A program made the translations under genes and the position numbers. Below, in pieces: positions 1 through 13,085 of a stretch of DNA of 64,000 bases. Source of the stretch: Undaria pinnatifida (taxonomy: Eukaryota; Sar; Phaeophyceae; Laminariales; Alariaceae); assembly GCA_012845835.1 (NCBI GenBank), contig JABAKD010000011.1, positions 7,440,381 to 7,504,380 of the forward strand. Direction: 5' to 3'. Positions within the stretch are counted from its first letter, which is position 1; each line of letters opens with the position of its first letter. The notes beneath the pieces were generated by a model. That model was not told the origin of the DNA, searched no databases, and saw nothing but the letters and a program-made list of their open reading frames with translations.

Positions 1-2380
1 AATGCCATACGAAGTGTGCAATGCGGCGGGGGTTCCGCGCCGTTTCCGTCTTGAGAGTTGAGAGCCGCGGCAGCCGACGGAGAGCAAGCAGGCCATGATT
101 TGATTCTACCACAAATACGAGTTACACCAGTATTTAGACAATACGTACGATAAACATCTCATAAACAACAGCAGTGAACATGGTACGGTGGTGGGCTCGT
201 AGGAGCCATATGACACGAGCACAGCATGCCGATACTCGTGCTGTTTGTTGCACGTTCTGCCTAGATAGCTGACATGATCTCATTATTATGCCTTTTTCGT
301 GGACATTCATGACCAAACGTACGACAGCAAATATGTCTAATGATGTAGGAAGTCGTAAAATTTCAATGCTGAGACTCCCTTCTCTCCCCGTTACCGCAAT
401 CACGGCAGCAGCTCTGTTGACTTCATTATCTGGTTGACAAATAAGAATAATCATTCCGCCGCGCCGATGAACCACAAGCGGTAAGCCGCATAAATGGGCG
501 TTGGTTAACACCTTTGGAACTCCACCCACATTTTGACAACAAACAACTTGGAAATAATGTGGGATACACGTTTTTCAGCGGGAAAACGGCTAAACGTTAG
601 CGTGCCGTTCAGATTGCGCCTGATTGTGGCCGCTGGTTAATAGTTGAAATCCGGGAGCTTTGAACAGCCGCTTTTACAGCAGGTTCAGAGGGAAAATATA
701 TATCTAAGAAATTTTGTAGCGATTTCGCCTGATGAAACGATCCTCGGCCCGTGCTCGTATCACACGGACGTAATGTAGGGGGAAGAAAAAATATACTACT
801 CGTATGGCAAGTACGTGCTCTCGTCGAATTATGGAGCCATGCGCGGTTTCTTTGCTCACATTCTGCTCCTATTCCTCTTATACGCTGTTGTACCCGCATG
901 TGATACCTGGTGTTATGGTACAAGGTTTCTTCGCTGACACGCGATCCCAAGACATTTCGAAAACGTAAAGGGTTAATTGAGTGCGTTGGCTTCACCAAAC
1001 ATTTAGAGCAAACCATAAACTCGTTTGAGCTGGTCAGTGTTGCTTGTCCTATTGCTTGCGCGGTGGCTACAGCAAAGTCTCTAGTTTTCAAAAACTTTTT
1101 TGTACTATACCTGGCACCAGAGGGTACCTCGTATGAGCTCATAGCTCATATGACAGCTCATACCATGGTACCAAGTATCATACATACGAACGCCTGTATT
1201 CGCTCCTCGTCAACTTGCGACACCCCAGGGAGCGTTAGCCAACCACATCCCGACGGGGAAGCTCGCCCATGTACCATGTATACACAACGCAACTCCTCGC
1301 AAGCTCACGTGGTGGTGGCGTGCCTGGCCTGTCGCTGGCTGGGCGCTACGGCGCTCGCCGACCGCACGAGCGCGCTGCCGGCCATGGAGCTGACGGCCAC
1401 GGTGCCCATGCTTCGCATCATGGGGTTTGCGTAGAACCTGTTGCGTTTTGCGGCATCAGCGAGATGCACGATGTGACAGCTTCATGAGGGGTTTGTGGCA
1501 GTAGGCGGCAGAGATATCAGAAGGTTTACTCGTCATCGCATGCAGTAGAGAGAGCGAGGCAGTTCGTGGCGAGTCAAGCAACACCCTTTTCGGACTTCGC
1601 TTCACCCACGCACGCTTTTCGGGAAAAACTGCCTGGAATAAGTCTGGGATACATTCGGCAGGCAGTAGAGACCGTCAAACTAAAACCGTTTTCGAGCTGC
1701 AGCTATTAATACGTTCTCGGGGACATCTAAACTACTTGGAATGAGTGAGGGATATATTTTGCAGCAAAAGAGGGCCGCCCCCGCCGCGCTTGGTGTGACA
1801 CCATCACTATCGTCCCGCAGGGCGTCACCGAGCACGCGGATCTGGGCAGAGCCGCAATATCACGTGAAGTACAGCGAGCTTTTGGTGCATGGCAGTGGCG
1901 GTTACCCCGCTCCTTACGAGTGCTGCCACAGATGCACACCACAACAGCAGCAGCGCTGGCAACAGCACCAGCAGCACCAGCAGCACCGGCACCAGCACCG
2001 GCAGGGAGCGTCCACTTCGTGCGTAAAACACGCACAAGTACATCTGTGGTGTTGTGCATGTAACAAACTGCTCGTTTGGCTTGCTGCGTGAACGTACTTT
2101 CGCTTCGTATTGCCCAAAGAGCCTATGCCACGGCTCACTCACCCGACGGAAGACCCGAAGAGGAAGAAGAGGTTAAGTACCGGCTTCATTGTGATGATGC
2201 GAGAAGCCGTCGGTGTACAGGCGGTATAGAGTGACGAGTGCCCAAGGGTGTTGTGTGAGTGCCCACGGGTGTAGTGTGAGTAAGTGCGCGAGATAAAAAT
2301 CTGATAAAAAAATACAAAAAAATACAATAAGAAGGGTTTTAAAGTACGTACGAGGCGTTTTATGTTGCGGGCAGGGGGGG
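1..2380. other. Repeat-rich intergenic region, no gene found
   Basis: No reading frame here has convincing codon use or recognisable protein similarity. About 990-1100 on the minus strand is a copy of a dispersed repeat also found near 7955-8155 and 32095-32255. Around 1110-1190 there are several short palindromes of the GGTACC / CATATG type. About 1940-2010 is a CAG/CAC-rich low-complexity stretch. The last part should hold the promoter and 5' UTR of the complex I gene that starts at 2381 or 2441, but no clear core promoter element was recognised. Confidence 0.5.
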
Positions 2381-2440
2381 ATGGCGCTCGAGTTCACCCC
2401 ATCACTGCTCCGGTGTGTCGCAGAGCAGTGCTCGAAGAAG

Positions 2441-5400
2441 ATGGCGTTGCGCACGATAGGGGCGGTCGCGCGGAGCCTTTCCGCTCGACGAACATGTACG
2501 GCGCGAGAGGTGGCGGCCATTGGCGCGGCGAGGAGTCTCCACCGCTCTGTTCCTGCAGCAGACGGAGTGCACCCGCTGGGACAGGTGGGTCATTCATTGA
2601 GCGTGATAATGTGAGAATAGCAAGCGAGCCTAATTCCAGGCCCCTGTGCCGGTGCTCTGTGCTCTGTGGCTCAGTTGTGTGGCGCGATTGTTGTTTATTT
2701 TCTTGGTGGATCAACAGCACAATAGACAGTGGCGTGAGCAGGGCGTTTGATTTCATGGGAGTCCCGTACATGTGGTCACTGGGCAAGCGCGATCGATAGT
2801 ATGGTGGCACAGAAAACATGAGTGTTGTCCGTGTTATCCCTGATGTTACCTCACACTGAGCGTCGAATAGAGTACGCACACTTGTGTTGCCGCACAATGC
2901 ATATGATGATAAGGGGTGCACGCACACTTGCTGTACTGCTGTGATAGGGGATGGGTGCACTGCGACGTCATCGCCCATCGCTCGTCGCTCGTACACTGCT
3001 GTACCACTAACATTCGTGGTACGAGTATAGTCTATGCGTACAGCAGTAGTCCAGCAGACAGCAGAAGTTGGAAATGGGTTCTGACAGGTAACATACCGGC
3101 ACGAGTAGAGGATGCCGGAAAGCAAGAAGAGAACTCGACTGAAGTATAAATTCCCCAGTTTACTGAGGTTGTCTACGAGAATATATTGCAAAATTCTGAA
3201 GTTGTCGGTCTGTATGGCCATCTCACTATCTTTTTCAGTGTCTGTCCGTCCGTCTGTCTGCCTGTCTGTCTTTCTGTCTATCCGTCTGTCCGCCTGTCTG
3301 ATCGAATTGCTGCCTTGGTGCTGAAATTGGTAACCTCGTCCCAACACCCGGCCTAACGCAATTTGCAGTACACCGGGGAACAGCACGCGGCAACTCGTCG
3401 TTGGCGCTGCATTGCAGTTGATAACAAACGCGGCATGAACTTGTCTACATACGGATGGTAAACGTGTACTTGTACGTTTTTGCAAGGTTACCCTTCGGGA
3501 TGGGGTTTACTTGATATCCCGGGGGCAGTCGAAAAGGGGAGCACAGGCGTTCCAATGATATGTATGCCTATAATATTATATGAGCCAATGTTTGTGCTGC
3601 TGCCGCTGTATCTTCGTACACCTGATATGAGGTCCGACGATGTGTGCTGTGATCGTGGCCTTGGACTTGAAAATTTTGTCGTGGTTGGATCTCCTACGAT
3701 GCACCAACCACATACTCCGGAGTATATACACCGTGAATACTGGCACAAAGGCAAGAACTTGAAACACGGCTGTCGATGTACTGCTTTACCGCTGCTGCTG
3801 TGCTGCTGCTGTATACTGAATTTGTCGCTGCGGGGATGAGCAGCTGCTCTGGAAAGAACAACCCACCGCTCTTCTTGATCGCATTGTGTGTCTATGAGAA
3901 CACACTGCGGGGCTGAGCGGCTGCTTTCGAAAAATGCTATTCACCGCTCTGCTTGATCGTATTGTGTGCCTACGACAACATGTTGTCTACTCACACATAC
4001 CTGGTACAAACAGAAGCGCGCGCACATACACATACGCGCACCGTCTGTGGCTGTCGCAAAGGAAAGAGCTCACAGCGCGGCTATTGTTGTACCGTGACTG
4101 CCACAAGTACAGAGCCTTGAAGACCATGTATCATGCAGTACACAGCAGCAAAGCTAGAAAACAGCAGAGACATACCGATATGTGTTTCTATGGGATTGGC
4201 GAAACGAAGCAGGCAGTATGGGCCTTGCTCTGTGGGTCTTTCCCGGTGCGACTACCTCCCAGGTGCGAGGGGCACAGCCACTCGAGAAACAGTAGCTAGG
4301 TGTCAATCTCTCAAGCAGACGGACGAAGGCAGGCAGTTTTGGCGGGCGAGGTGTGTTACGTGTTCAGTGCGAGGTGTGCATCAGAAGACGCCGAACGGCT
4401 AGATGCAATAGATACGTGTTATGCTCGACAGATGTGCTGCTGCTGACTGTATACTATGTAGCTGCGTTGTAGCAGACAGCAGAACAGGTAAAAGCAATTG
4501 GACTGATGTAAGACCGGAGCGGGCTACTGAAAAATATTTTCAAAAAGTGAGGTTTTCCATTCACCTACTTGTCTCAGCGAGGCAGAACGCAACCTCTTGA
4601 ACTAGACGCCAGCGACGCTGAGTGCTCAAGAGCACCGCCAAGGAGCCCGGCCGGGATCCAGACATGCGTCGTAATGTAACGATGGCGCCCTTGCTTGCCC
4701 CGCAGCCGAAAGCGCAAGAAAAAACTTCGGCCGCCGAAGAACGGCATGCCAAAAAGAGTGCATATTTTGCAGAGACATATACGATCGAATATAGTTGTGT
4801 AATCGTGTAGTCTACTCGTTTATCATACATAATCGTGCAACAAGCTCCATCGAGGAAGCAACCGCGACATCCGTGAGAAAGGCCTTGCCCAAGTCTTGAC
4901 GTGCACCCCCTTGCACAGACACGCACCATATCACAGCATATGAGTACGTAGCAAGTACGGGGTGCAGGTGCTTTCGTTTCAACGTGTGTTCGTGCTGTTC
5001 GAAACAAGCAGCTGTACATAGTAAGGGTATACCGAGGGTATCGGCCGTGTCGGACGAGTTTGTAGAATGTAGCTGGCACAGGGCCTTCGAATACTCGTCG
5101 CATAGCCTGTCAGCTGTTACCGCCGTCTGCTACCGGTACGCATCGTAGAAGGTAAAGTTGTGGCGGTAGGTCGATTTGCCCTTGGGACGTGCGGCCACCT
5201 TCGATTGAAACCGTGGAGTTTGAAAAGCGATGTGCTCGGGCACAGGACGCGTCGTTACAGCAAGTTAGTCCGGTTTTCTGCGATTCATTTCTTCCATTTG
5301 GGCGCATACAGAGAGTAGGGGCGCTGATGCATGACGGCGAGATCGAACTTTTTTTTTTTCTGTTAAGAACCAAATCCGAGTCTAGTCCCAAGTGCTTCGT

Positions 5401-5921
5401 TCCCAAAACGCGAGTAGGTGCATCTCCGAAGGGGTGAAGGGTGGAGGCCTAGACGGTGAATACCAGGTGTGTCCCTCACCGCACAACCCTGATGTCCCCC
5501 CGGCCGTGTATCAGGTGTTGTTTTTGTTGTTGCCCTCACAATGACTTATCGCAATGATATCGGTAGTACCGCCGCCCAGACCCTTCCTACGCAAAACCCG
5601 ACCACCCCCCATCTTGCAACATCTGTGACCACCGCTTGTCCAAAAGGCCGCTGATGGTAAAAAACCCTACGTTGAGATGGAAAGCAAAAGTGGTGATAAA
5701 AAACAAACAAAACCGAAAACAACAAGCGTACGACAACACGCCTGCCTTGACTTCTCTTGCAGCACAAAGACACTCCGGACAACAACGAGGAAACGTTTTT
5801 CGACTTCACGGACGAGAACTACGAGAGGGTGGAGAAGATTATGGCCAAGTACCCCGCCAACTACCGCCAGGCGTCCATCATCCCGCTGCTTGACTTGGCG
5901 CAGAGGCAGGCAAGGCCTCGC

Positions 5922-5964
<43 letters not shown>

Positions 5965-6350
5965 CGTCGTTGTTGTTATCGTTGTTGGTGTTGGTGCTGT
6001 TGTCGCTCATGTTGTCTTCAAATCACCCCGTTATTTTTACCCGACGACACGCAGCACACACAGTGCCCGCAATAGTTCTCCATCTTATGCATAGGGAAAT
6101 TCAATCTTTGTGGTCACAGACTACAAGATTGAGATTACATACACATCGTAAATGAAACGAGGTGAGCAACTGATCGCCATGTCTGTAAAACATTAAACCT
6201 CCCGTCAGGTATGTTTTTCCTCAACACGTTTTTTGAACCTCTCTTGAAGCACGTCATATCGATTTACGTCTACCTCTTATTCTGCCTGTTTACCTACTCG
6301 CTTGCTTACCTGCTTTCCTGCGTTCCGGTTTTACTGCTTTCCTGTCTGCC

Positions 6351-6407
<57 letters not shown>

Positions 6408-9102
6408 CTTACTTGCTTGCTTACCTCCTTGGCTGCTTACTTGCTTGCTTACCTTCTTGGCTGCTTACCTACCCGACCTTGCAGCACGGAGGCTGGCTGC
6501 CTCTAGCGGCCATGGAGAAGGTTGCTAAGATCGTGGGGCAGCACGAGATGAAAGTCTACGAGGTGGCGACGTTTTACACCATGTTCAACCGCGAGAAGCG
6601 CGGGAAGCACTTCATCCAGCTCTGCGGCACGACGCCATGCATGGTGTGCGGGTCGGAGGACATCAAGAAGACGATCACGGAAGAGCTCGGCATCAAAAAC
6701 GGGGGTGAGGCTTAGACGACGCCCGAAACGCTGTTTTGGAGGTCAACGAAATAAAAACCTAAAGCAACAGAAACGACGGCGACGACAATCAACAAAAACT
6801 GAAAAAACTAAGAAAACTAAGAGAGAACACTTCGGAAAAAAAATTGAACTTGAACTAAAAAAGAGCGGGGAAAACGCAAAAAAACAAACACAAAAACAAA
6901 TACAGACACAAACACAACACAAATATATATATATGTAGCTCACGCAGTTTATCCCCAACAAGAGAGGGCACTCCTAAACGTGTCAATTCGCTTGTCGTTC
7001 ACCGGGTATATTTCGGGTTTAGACCATGTGTTGCTCGATGAATTTCGCTGCTCTCTTGCCATCCTTAGCCCGCCAAGTGCTATTTGATATGATCCCCTTA
7101 CGCCCGCCGCTGTTTACGCGGCTCTCAGGCACAACGAAGGACGGTTTGTTTACCCTTCTGGAGGTGGAATGCCTCGGAGCCTGCGCGAACGCGCCGATGG
7201 TGCAGGTATGTGCAATGAACGGGTCTGTTCGCTGCTCAACTTGGGCGCCTATGATACGCATTATTTTGCTGCGCTTTCTTGCTTGTTCCGCACGTTGATT
7301 GGGTAGCAACACTGAGACGGGCTTTACTAACCCTCTATGAGTAGACCGCTGCGTACATATTCACGTAACCAGGAGCAGGTGTAAATTGATACATGCTTCC
7401 CCACGGGACTCTGGTGGAATGCGGTTGGGACTTGAGACGTCTAGTTGTACGCTAGGCGCTGCTTGCTTGCCTGCTTTCCTTTGCTACCGGGCTAAATATT
7501 TGGGTACTGCTGTGCCATCGCTCCGTGTGTCAATGTATACGACAACTCCCCCCTCCATTTTCACGCCACCTGTTTTATGTTGTTTGTTGTTGCGTGTGTG
7601 TGTTTTTTCTCTCGTTCACTCGAAGATTAACGACGACTACTTCGAGTGCCTGACGCCCAAGACGATGAAGGAGCTCATTGCCGCGTGCAAAAAGGGAGAG
7701 AAGCCGGAGATGGGCCGGTGGGGCAGCCTGCCGCTTAACGGACAAGTCAGCTGCGAGGGTGAGTGCAACGATAGCGACGGTATCCGTTGAAATGCTTGAC
7801 GTTGGCCCGGCGTGTCCACATTAGCATTGCGTCTTTGTTTGTTTTATGATGTTGCCTTTTTATATTGTGAAAAATACCCGCGTACCTGGTAGCTTCCTGG
7901 CTGTAAGGTGTCGACGTATTCTGACCCCAGATAGCAAGACGCACAGAGTGCAAGACTCCTCTTTGGGATGGAATTGGTTTGAAATCCCGGGGTTGTCGCA
8001 AGTTGAGGAGGGGGGAAGACAGGCGTTACTATTAGCTACTCGTATGTAACACTTGAAAAGAAATATAAAAATGCTGATGAAAAAATGGTTAGCCGCCGCG
8101 CAAGTAATCGGGCAAGTAACGCCGACCAGCCCAAACGAATTTATAGTTCAGTCTTAGCTTTTTTGTTTTGTTTTTTACTGATGTTCATGCCCGCGGCGAA
8201 AACATCATACTACTGACGCCTGACCACCAAGTCGCAAAGCGCTGGTGCTGAGCGTTATCTGTACAATTTTCAGTTTCGATGTGCAAAAAGAATGGCCGCC
8301 GATGGAAGCGAGTTCACCCTTGTCCGTCCTTCCATCCGTTCTTCCCTCGGTCCTTCCGTGCGTCGACCTCTTGGTGTTGTGTATACAGTTATTAATAGTG
8401 GGGTGTTTAAGAGCGTACATACTATGAGAAAACGGAGTTAAGAGCGGTCAAGTTGGCTTGTCACGTATAGTGAATCCTACACTAAAACCTATATGATTGC
8501 CCAATCTGAAATAAGAGCGGTCGGTCACATGTGCCTGTTCCGAAGGGCTCGTCAATGGAGTACCCCAATGTAACTCTATTTTTGTGAAACGTATGGTTGT
8601 GCGATTGATGTTTTTTCTTTCTTTGCATTCGACAGTGAGCAGTGCATAATTCATTCCAATGATGTAGGACGAATGCACGTGTCCGTTTTCGGCGCGGTAC
8701 ATACCGTCAGTTGTGGTCCCTCATTATTAATAGTGAGGTGTCTTGCCAAACGACGATGCCCGCACTAAAGCGGCACCGCTGCACTATCCCCCGACATGAT
8801 GCAGTACAACAATACTACTCTGTAGGACTGAGCAATATCGTGACAAGCGATATTGCTCAGCCCTACACTGGGGCACCGCACTATAGGGTACCGCACTATA
8901 AAAACACGGGACCAGGACTGAAACGCAAAAGCTGATACAGTACACCGAACACCACCGCTCTCTGTGTAATTCGCGCGCATGTACAGGACCGCACGGCAAG
9001 ACGTCCCTCGAGGGAGAGCCGACGGGGCCCGGATTCATGATGAGGAAGGACCTGGAGAAGAAGGTCGACCCAGCCTCGGTCAAGGAGCACATGTGCTACT
9101 AA
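2441..9102 (+). CDS. NDUFV2: NADH:ubiquinone oxidoreductase 24 kDa subunit, mitochondrial (6 exons)
   Basis: Exons: 2441-2584, 5763-5909, 6485-6704, 7129-7205, 7626-7758 and 8987-9102 (TAA). All phases agree and give 278 aa. The protein is the thioredoxin-like [2Fe-2S] subunit of the complex I N-module, in the mitochondrial matrix, carrying cluster N1a. Exon 1 encodes an Arg/Ser/Ala-rich mitochondrial presequence of about 40 residues. Exon 2 starts with the family's HKDTPDNN block and ends in LDLAQRQ. Exon 3 has the conserved WLPLAAM and [12 protein letters not shown] stretches. The four cluster ligands are present as C144-x4-C149 and C185-x3-C189. An in-frame ATG at 2381 would add 20 residues; 2441 is preferred because it opens directly into the basic presequence. 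Introns 1 and 2 hold long simple repeats. Intron 2 appears to be GC-AG. Family identity is very secure; the exon 1 assignment rests on phase, presequence character and the donor. Confidence 0.93.
5922..5965 (+). repeat. (TTG)n microsatellite
   Basis: About 14 uninterrupted TTG units start about a dozen bases into NDUFV2 intron 2, followed by imperfect TCG/TTG units to about 6010. Confidence 0.95.
6349..6409 (+). repeat. (CCTG)n microsatellite
   Basis: About 15 near-perfect CCTG tetramers lie in NDUFV2 intron 2, flanked by degenerate TTGC/TTAC-rich sequence up to about 6480, close to the 3' splice site. Confidence 0.95.
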
Positions 9103-11340
9103 CAGCGGTCACTCGTCGCGAAGGGAGGAGGGGGTGTACTCAGTATTGTGCATGGCCGTAGTCTTGAGACCCAGACCCTCGCATCCCTACCATGCCGGAA
9201 CGGAGCACGTCAGGTTTTCACCGACCAGGCAGACATTGCTTGCATCAAATCGCGATGGCGGGCGGCGGGGTTGGAAGGAAGGGTTGTCACGCTATTGAAG
9301 GAACACATGTGCTACTACTGAGAACCGTAGTCACAACGAAGGGGATTAGAGGGGAGGGTTGTACCACGCTACAGCGAAACGGTGCGAAACAGGGGATGAT
9401 TTATGCCCACGCCTCTGTATCGGACTTAGGAGCGAAGAGCGGCCACGGGGTGGGATGAAGTTGACGGAAGGCGTTTTTGTCTCGGTGTGCCTGGCGATCT
9501 TGGGGGCGAGTCCTGCCTCTGATTTATCAGTGGAACCTCCCTCCCCATCTTGGCCAATCCCCCCCCCCCAAGGAATGGTGCTTCGTCGTGGATGGGATGC
9601 GTAGTTAATAGTGACTGAGGCAAGCAACAAATGAGTACGCCTTCCCCCCCCCACCCCCCCCCACCCCCTTGTCACTCCAAGCATGACCATGACGACGATG
9701 GAGGCGATTTTTTTCGTTCTGCGTATCACGTGTAAGCGCCCCGCGGTGTGCTGGGTACGGTGGCCATCGGGATGTTGGGGAGATACATCAGTACTGCTAG
9801 TAGATGGCTGTGTGTGGCTTTGCTGATGTGCCCGTCGATCGCCCTCTGCTCTGTGTATTAGTCCAGCGGCTGTCGATAGTGCCGTTGTAACGTGTAAGGG
9901 CCTCTGGTGAAGTCAATGTGGCATGGGCCGTGGCATCAGAGGGAGGGGAGGGGGAGAGGGAGGGGGCTGGTGAGAGGGGGGGGGGGGGGGGGGTATTTTT
10001 ATGCCGGTGAGGCGTGCGTTGCCTTGCCTTGCCGGGTACTGACATTCCTTATATGTTTTCAATCGAGCCGGGCATGGTGAGGATCGATATCATAAGCGCG
10101 GCGCAGAGAGCTGTTAGCTTGCCGTGCATGCGCGGGCAGCTGCCGACGACGGAGAAATACAGGGACGCGTCATCCGTCGTACCGGCCGTCGTTAACCCGG
10201 CGTGCTCTTGATTCTTGTCAAATGGCTCTGATTACAATGGAAGGGGAAGGCAAACCCGCGAGAGCTTCCCCAGATGCGAGCGACCGCACGCCTTTTAATC
10301 GTCGAGGAGAAAGAACACAAACCGTGAGGAAACAAAAATGTGAAGGCAACACAAACGTTAAGGAAAATATCACGATTTACGTATTCCTGTTTGTGTTTAT
10401 TTTTACACTGCAAGCAGAAAACAAGCGGTCCGTGCCCATCGTAGGTGGACGGCCGCATGATGCATATTCGGGTCACTTGCTGCTCGCTTTTCTCGATTTT
10501 TTTCAATGGGAACCTTGGTGTTGGTGTGTTGTGTTGTTGGGAATGCACCCGCTGGCTAAAGCAGGCACCACCACGTGTCCGAGACACGCTCCCAGCTCAT
10601 GATCCCCGCGCTCCAGAAGGTTTGTTGGTTTCCGTAGGTTATTTCGTCTTGCTTCTTGTCCCACGACAGGTTCGGACCAAGAACCAACACCAGCAAGATC
10701 GGTTCAAACTGTTTATACTGTCAGGAATTACGGCTTGACCCAGCTTCGACAAAATCGTCGATAGTCCGAAGTAACTCTTCATTCCGAGGAAAAACAAGCT
10801 GAGTAGGAATCACGATACAGCGTTGGACGCGTGCAGGTAGCGCTTTTCGTCTGAAATATTTTCTGAACGACGGGGCTCCTTAACCCAAAATCGTCGGGAA
10901 AAAAATAAATAATAGGGCGTTTTTTCATTTTTATCGTCATTTACCTAGACCATGGGATTTTTCATCCGGTCAGCAGTTTTAGTTTTCTCCAAAAATCGAT
11001 TTTTGGGTCAGGAAGGACATGATAACATGTCTTAAAATCCTAAAGTGAGGAACTCCGAAAAATGGTGGTGTATCTCTGTCGTAGCACGCGTCATTGGCCA
11101 CATGAAGTCACGCGGGCTGCTGGATAATGTGATAGTGTGACGATAGGTTTAGTGTTAGAGCCACGATGCAAGGGATTGTACGGCGCTACTCGTACTCCCG
11201 CGCGCTTATATTGGACTAGACTGTTGGGAAGCCCGCAGTTGTTCTGTATGTGCCGTTTACGTGACCACCTGGGCCCAAAAAGTACTTCAACGTCCCGTCT
11301 TCGTGCTCAATCTGTCCTAGACCCCGAACGCTTGACACAA
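9103..11340. other. Intergenic region with dispersed repeats
   Basis: No gene was recognised. About 9568-9650 is a plus-strand copy of the repeat found next to three 3' splice sites elsewhere (see 43552-43660), followed by C-rich DNA. A G run lies at 9977-9993. About 10857-11070 on the minus strand is a copy of a roughly 200 bp repeat that also occurs at 22060-22255 and 34450-34650. The frames over 10200-10740 do not look coding. Confidence 0.5.
9280..9345 (+). repeat. Degenerate copy of the NDUFV2 last-exon end
   Basis: The stretch around 9297-9340 repeats the end of NDUFV2 exon 6 plus its flank (9079-9120). Both contain AAGGA(G/A)CACATGTGCTACT, then a stop, then a similar GTCAC and CGAAGGG flank. 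The copy is about 210 bp downstream in the same orientation. Confidence 0.65.
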
Positions 11341-11346
11341 ACAGCC

Positions 11347-11715
11347 TCAAGTCGCCAGGCAACGCAGACAACGCCTGTTCCGTTCACCACCAAAACTATT
11401 CGCAAGGAGGTGAGTTTTAACACAGGGCGAGGAGCCCTTGCTTACACCACTACCCTTTGTAACTGTCGTCAACGTAGGCATGCGCGATGATAGTGGATGC
11501 GTGGCGTTGCCCCGTGGTTGAGTGTGATCGAAAGCAGCTTGCTCGCTCTGTCCGGTATCCAGCAGTTTGCCTGCTTGGGCGAAGGCATCCACCACCAGGG
11601 TTTTCATCGCCGGTGCCACCCTCAGAACCCCAGTTTTTCCCCCGACGGGCAGTCCCCCCTCAATCAGGGCGTGTAGTGTGGCCACCATGTCCCGGCGAAC
11701 GTGCGTGTCTTGCAT
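11347..11715 (-). pseudogene. Unidentified coding-like remnant
   Basis: From the ATG at 11715 the minus strand has 122 codons with protein-like composition for the first 70 or so (MQDTHVRRDMVATLHALIE and PAMKTLVVDAFAQAGKLLD), then a Ser/Thr-rich tail. A possible 3' splice site lies just upstream of the ATG, so this may be an internal exon. I do not recognise the family. It sits next to the fold-back element at 12558-13444 and could be transposon cargo or a broken gene. Confidence 0.3.
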
Positions 11716-11900
11716 CTTGTCCGCTGGATCCGCGAAAGGACGGGGTCCTCGGCATTCCGACGCTTGCACCCTCCTCGTTTTCCTTCCTGTTTTGTCTCCG
11801 CGGGGGTATGCGTAGTCTCAGCGTTATTTCGAGAAACTGCAGCTTACGCGTGGGTTGGTTGGGCGATACAGGCGTGGACGTGTGGGGGTCATTGTTGTGA

Positions 11901-12242
11901 CTACACATCAAGGAATTTGGCCGAGTTTCTAAAAGCTAGCCGGGGGCTTCGCGCCTCGTTCATGCAAGCCGAGCTCATCCGGGAGGGCAGCCGTGCCGGA
12001 AACCGATGAACTTTCACCCCTACCCTCACTATCAGTAGCAGGGAGGGCGACCCCGCCGGACCGCTCTCTCGCGGAACACTGGGGTCGCGCCTGCTAATGA
12101 CGCTGTTAACGGAGGTCCCTCGGGCAAATTCAGAACGGGTGCCGGGGTCTCTCCTACGGGCGAAATCGTTGCGGCGGCTACCCTCTCCGCCTACGGTTTT
12201 GAGCGCGGCGGCCTCACCAGCGACGGCGGTTTGCGTCGCCAC
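11901..12242 (-). pseudogene. Second unidentified coding-like remnant
   Basis: The minus strand has 113 open codons rich in Ala, Arg, Gly and Ser, from ATG 12242 to a stop at 11901. Codon use is GC-rich like the real exons nearby, but no domain is recognised. It could be an upstream exon of the remnant at 11347-11715, though no clean splice pair joining them was found. Arg-rich composition of this kind is also common in chance open frames in GC-rich DNA. Confidence 0.2.
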
Positions 12243-12720
12243 AGCTTTCGCCTGGCTTACGCGCGCGGACCGCAGGGGCTGAATCCGTATTCTCCGGAAC
12301 GATCAAAGCTAGGGTAGGGGGATGCCCTTTGGGGACTTTTATTCAGTGGCTCGGAGTCACTCGCGCGAGCGACCCCCCTATTCCTTGCGGTCTTAGGCTT
12401 TCGTGCTGTTGGAATCTTCGACATGAATCCCCAAAGGAATTGTTAGCTACGCTGCGTCAAATAAATCGCCTAACGTGGTTTTGTCAGTGAGGTGCGGAGT
12501 CACTCGTGCGAGTATGATAGCTCACACCCGGTAGTAAAAAAGGCGATACCACCGAGGTTAGAGTGATCACCTGGGGGTCTAGCTTGTCCCGTGCCCGTCC
12601 ATGAAAGACCTGTCAACGCTTTTAGGGTCAGCCAACACAATATCGCGAAGGTGCCTACGATCCTCTTACGCTAGAGCATTGGTTTCGGATAATCCCCAAG
12701 GGGGCTCAGAGTTTATTTAC

Positions 12721-12912
12721 AAGATGGCTTCAGACCACGTGGGCTCTGGTCGAGATGTGAGAGAGTACACAGCAGCGTTGCTGGAGGAGATTAAAGAGTT
12801 GAAGAAGAATGCTAAAGCACGCGAAGAGAGGGACGCGTCATTAGCTGAGACGAGTGGTTGGAGTGGGGGATCCGCAAGCGTGAGGGAAGCTGCTGCAAGT
12901 TCGTCGGCGTGA
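12721..12912 (+). pseudogene. Captured coiled-coil fragment, copy 1
   Basis: The open frame encodes a short predicted coiled coil (VREYTAALLEEIKELKKNAK) and a Ser/Gly/Ala-rich tail ending at a TGA. Two further copies lie on the minus strand at about 12920-13078 and 13086-13274. All three keep the frame despite many substitutions. The parent gene is not in this window and I do not recognise it. Confidence 0.45.
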
Positions 12913-13085
12913 AGGGAGCATGGCGGCTGCTGACGAACTTGCAGCAGCTTCCTTCACGCTTGCGGATCCCCCACTCCCACCACTCGCCCTAGCTAATGAA
13001 GCGTCTCTGTCTTCGCGTGCTTCAGCATTCTTCTTCAATTCTTTAATCTCCTCCAGCAACGCTGCTGTGTACCCTCATGCTTCCC

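Larger units (their letters stand above)
5910..6484 (+). other. GC-AG intron 2 of NDUFV2
   Basis: Exon 2 must end after the codons for AQRQ, where the sequence reads CAG then GCAAGG. No GT lies close enough to keep the conserved RQ-HGGWLP junction. The 3' end is a normal CTTGCAG. A GC donor backed by a strong exonic CAG and intronic AAGG is the usual form of the rare GC-AG class. Confidence 0.8.
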
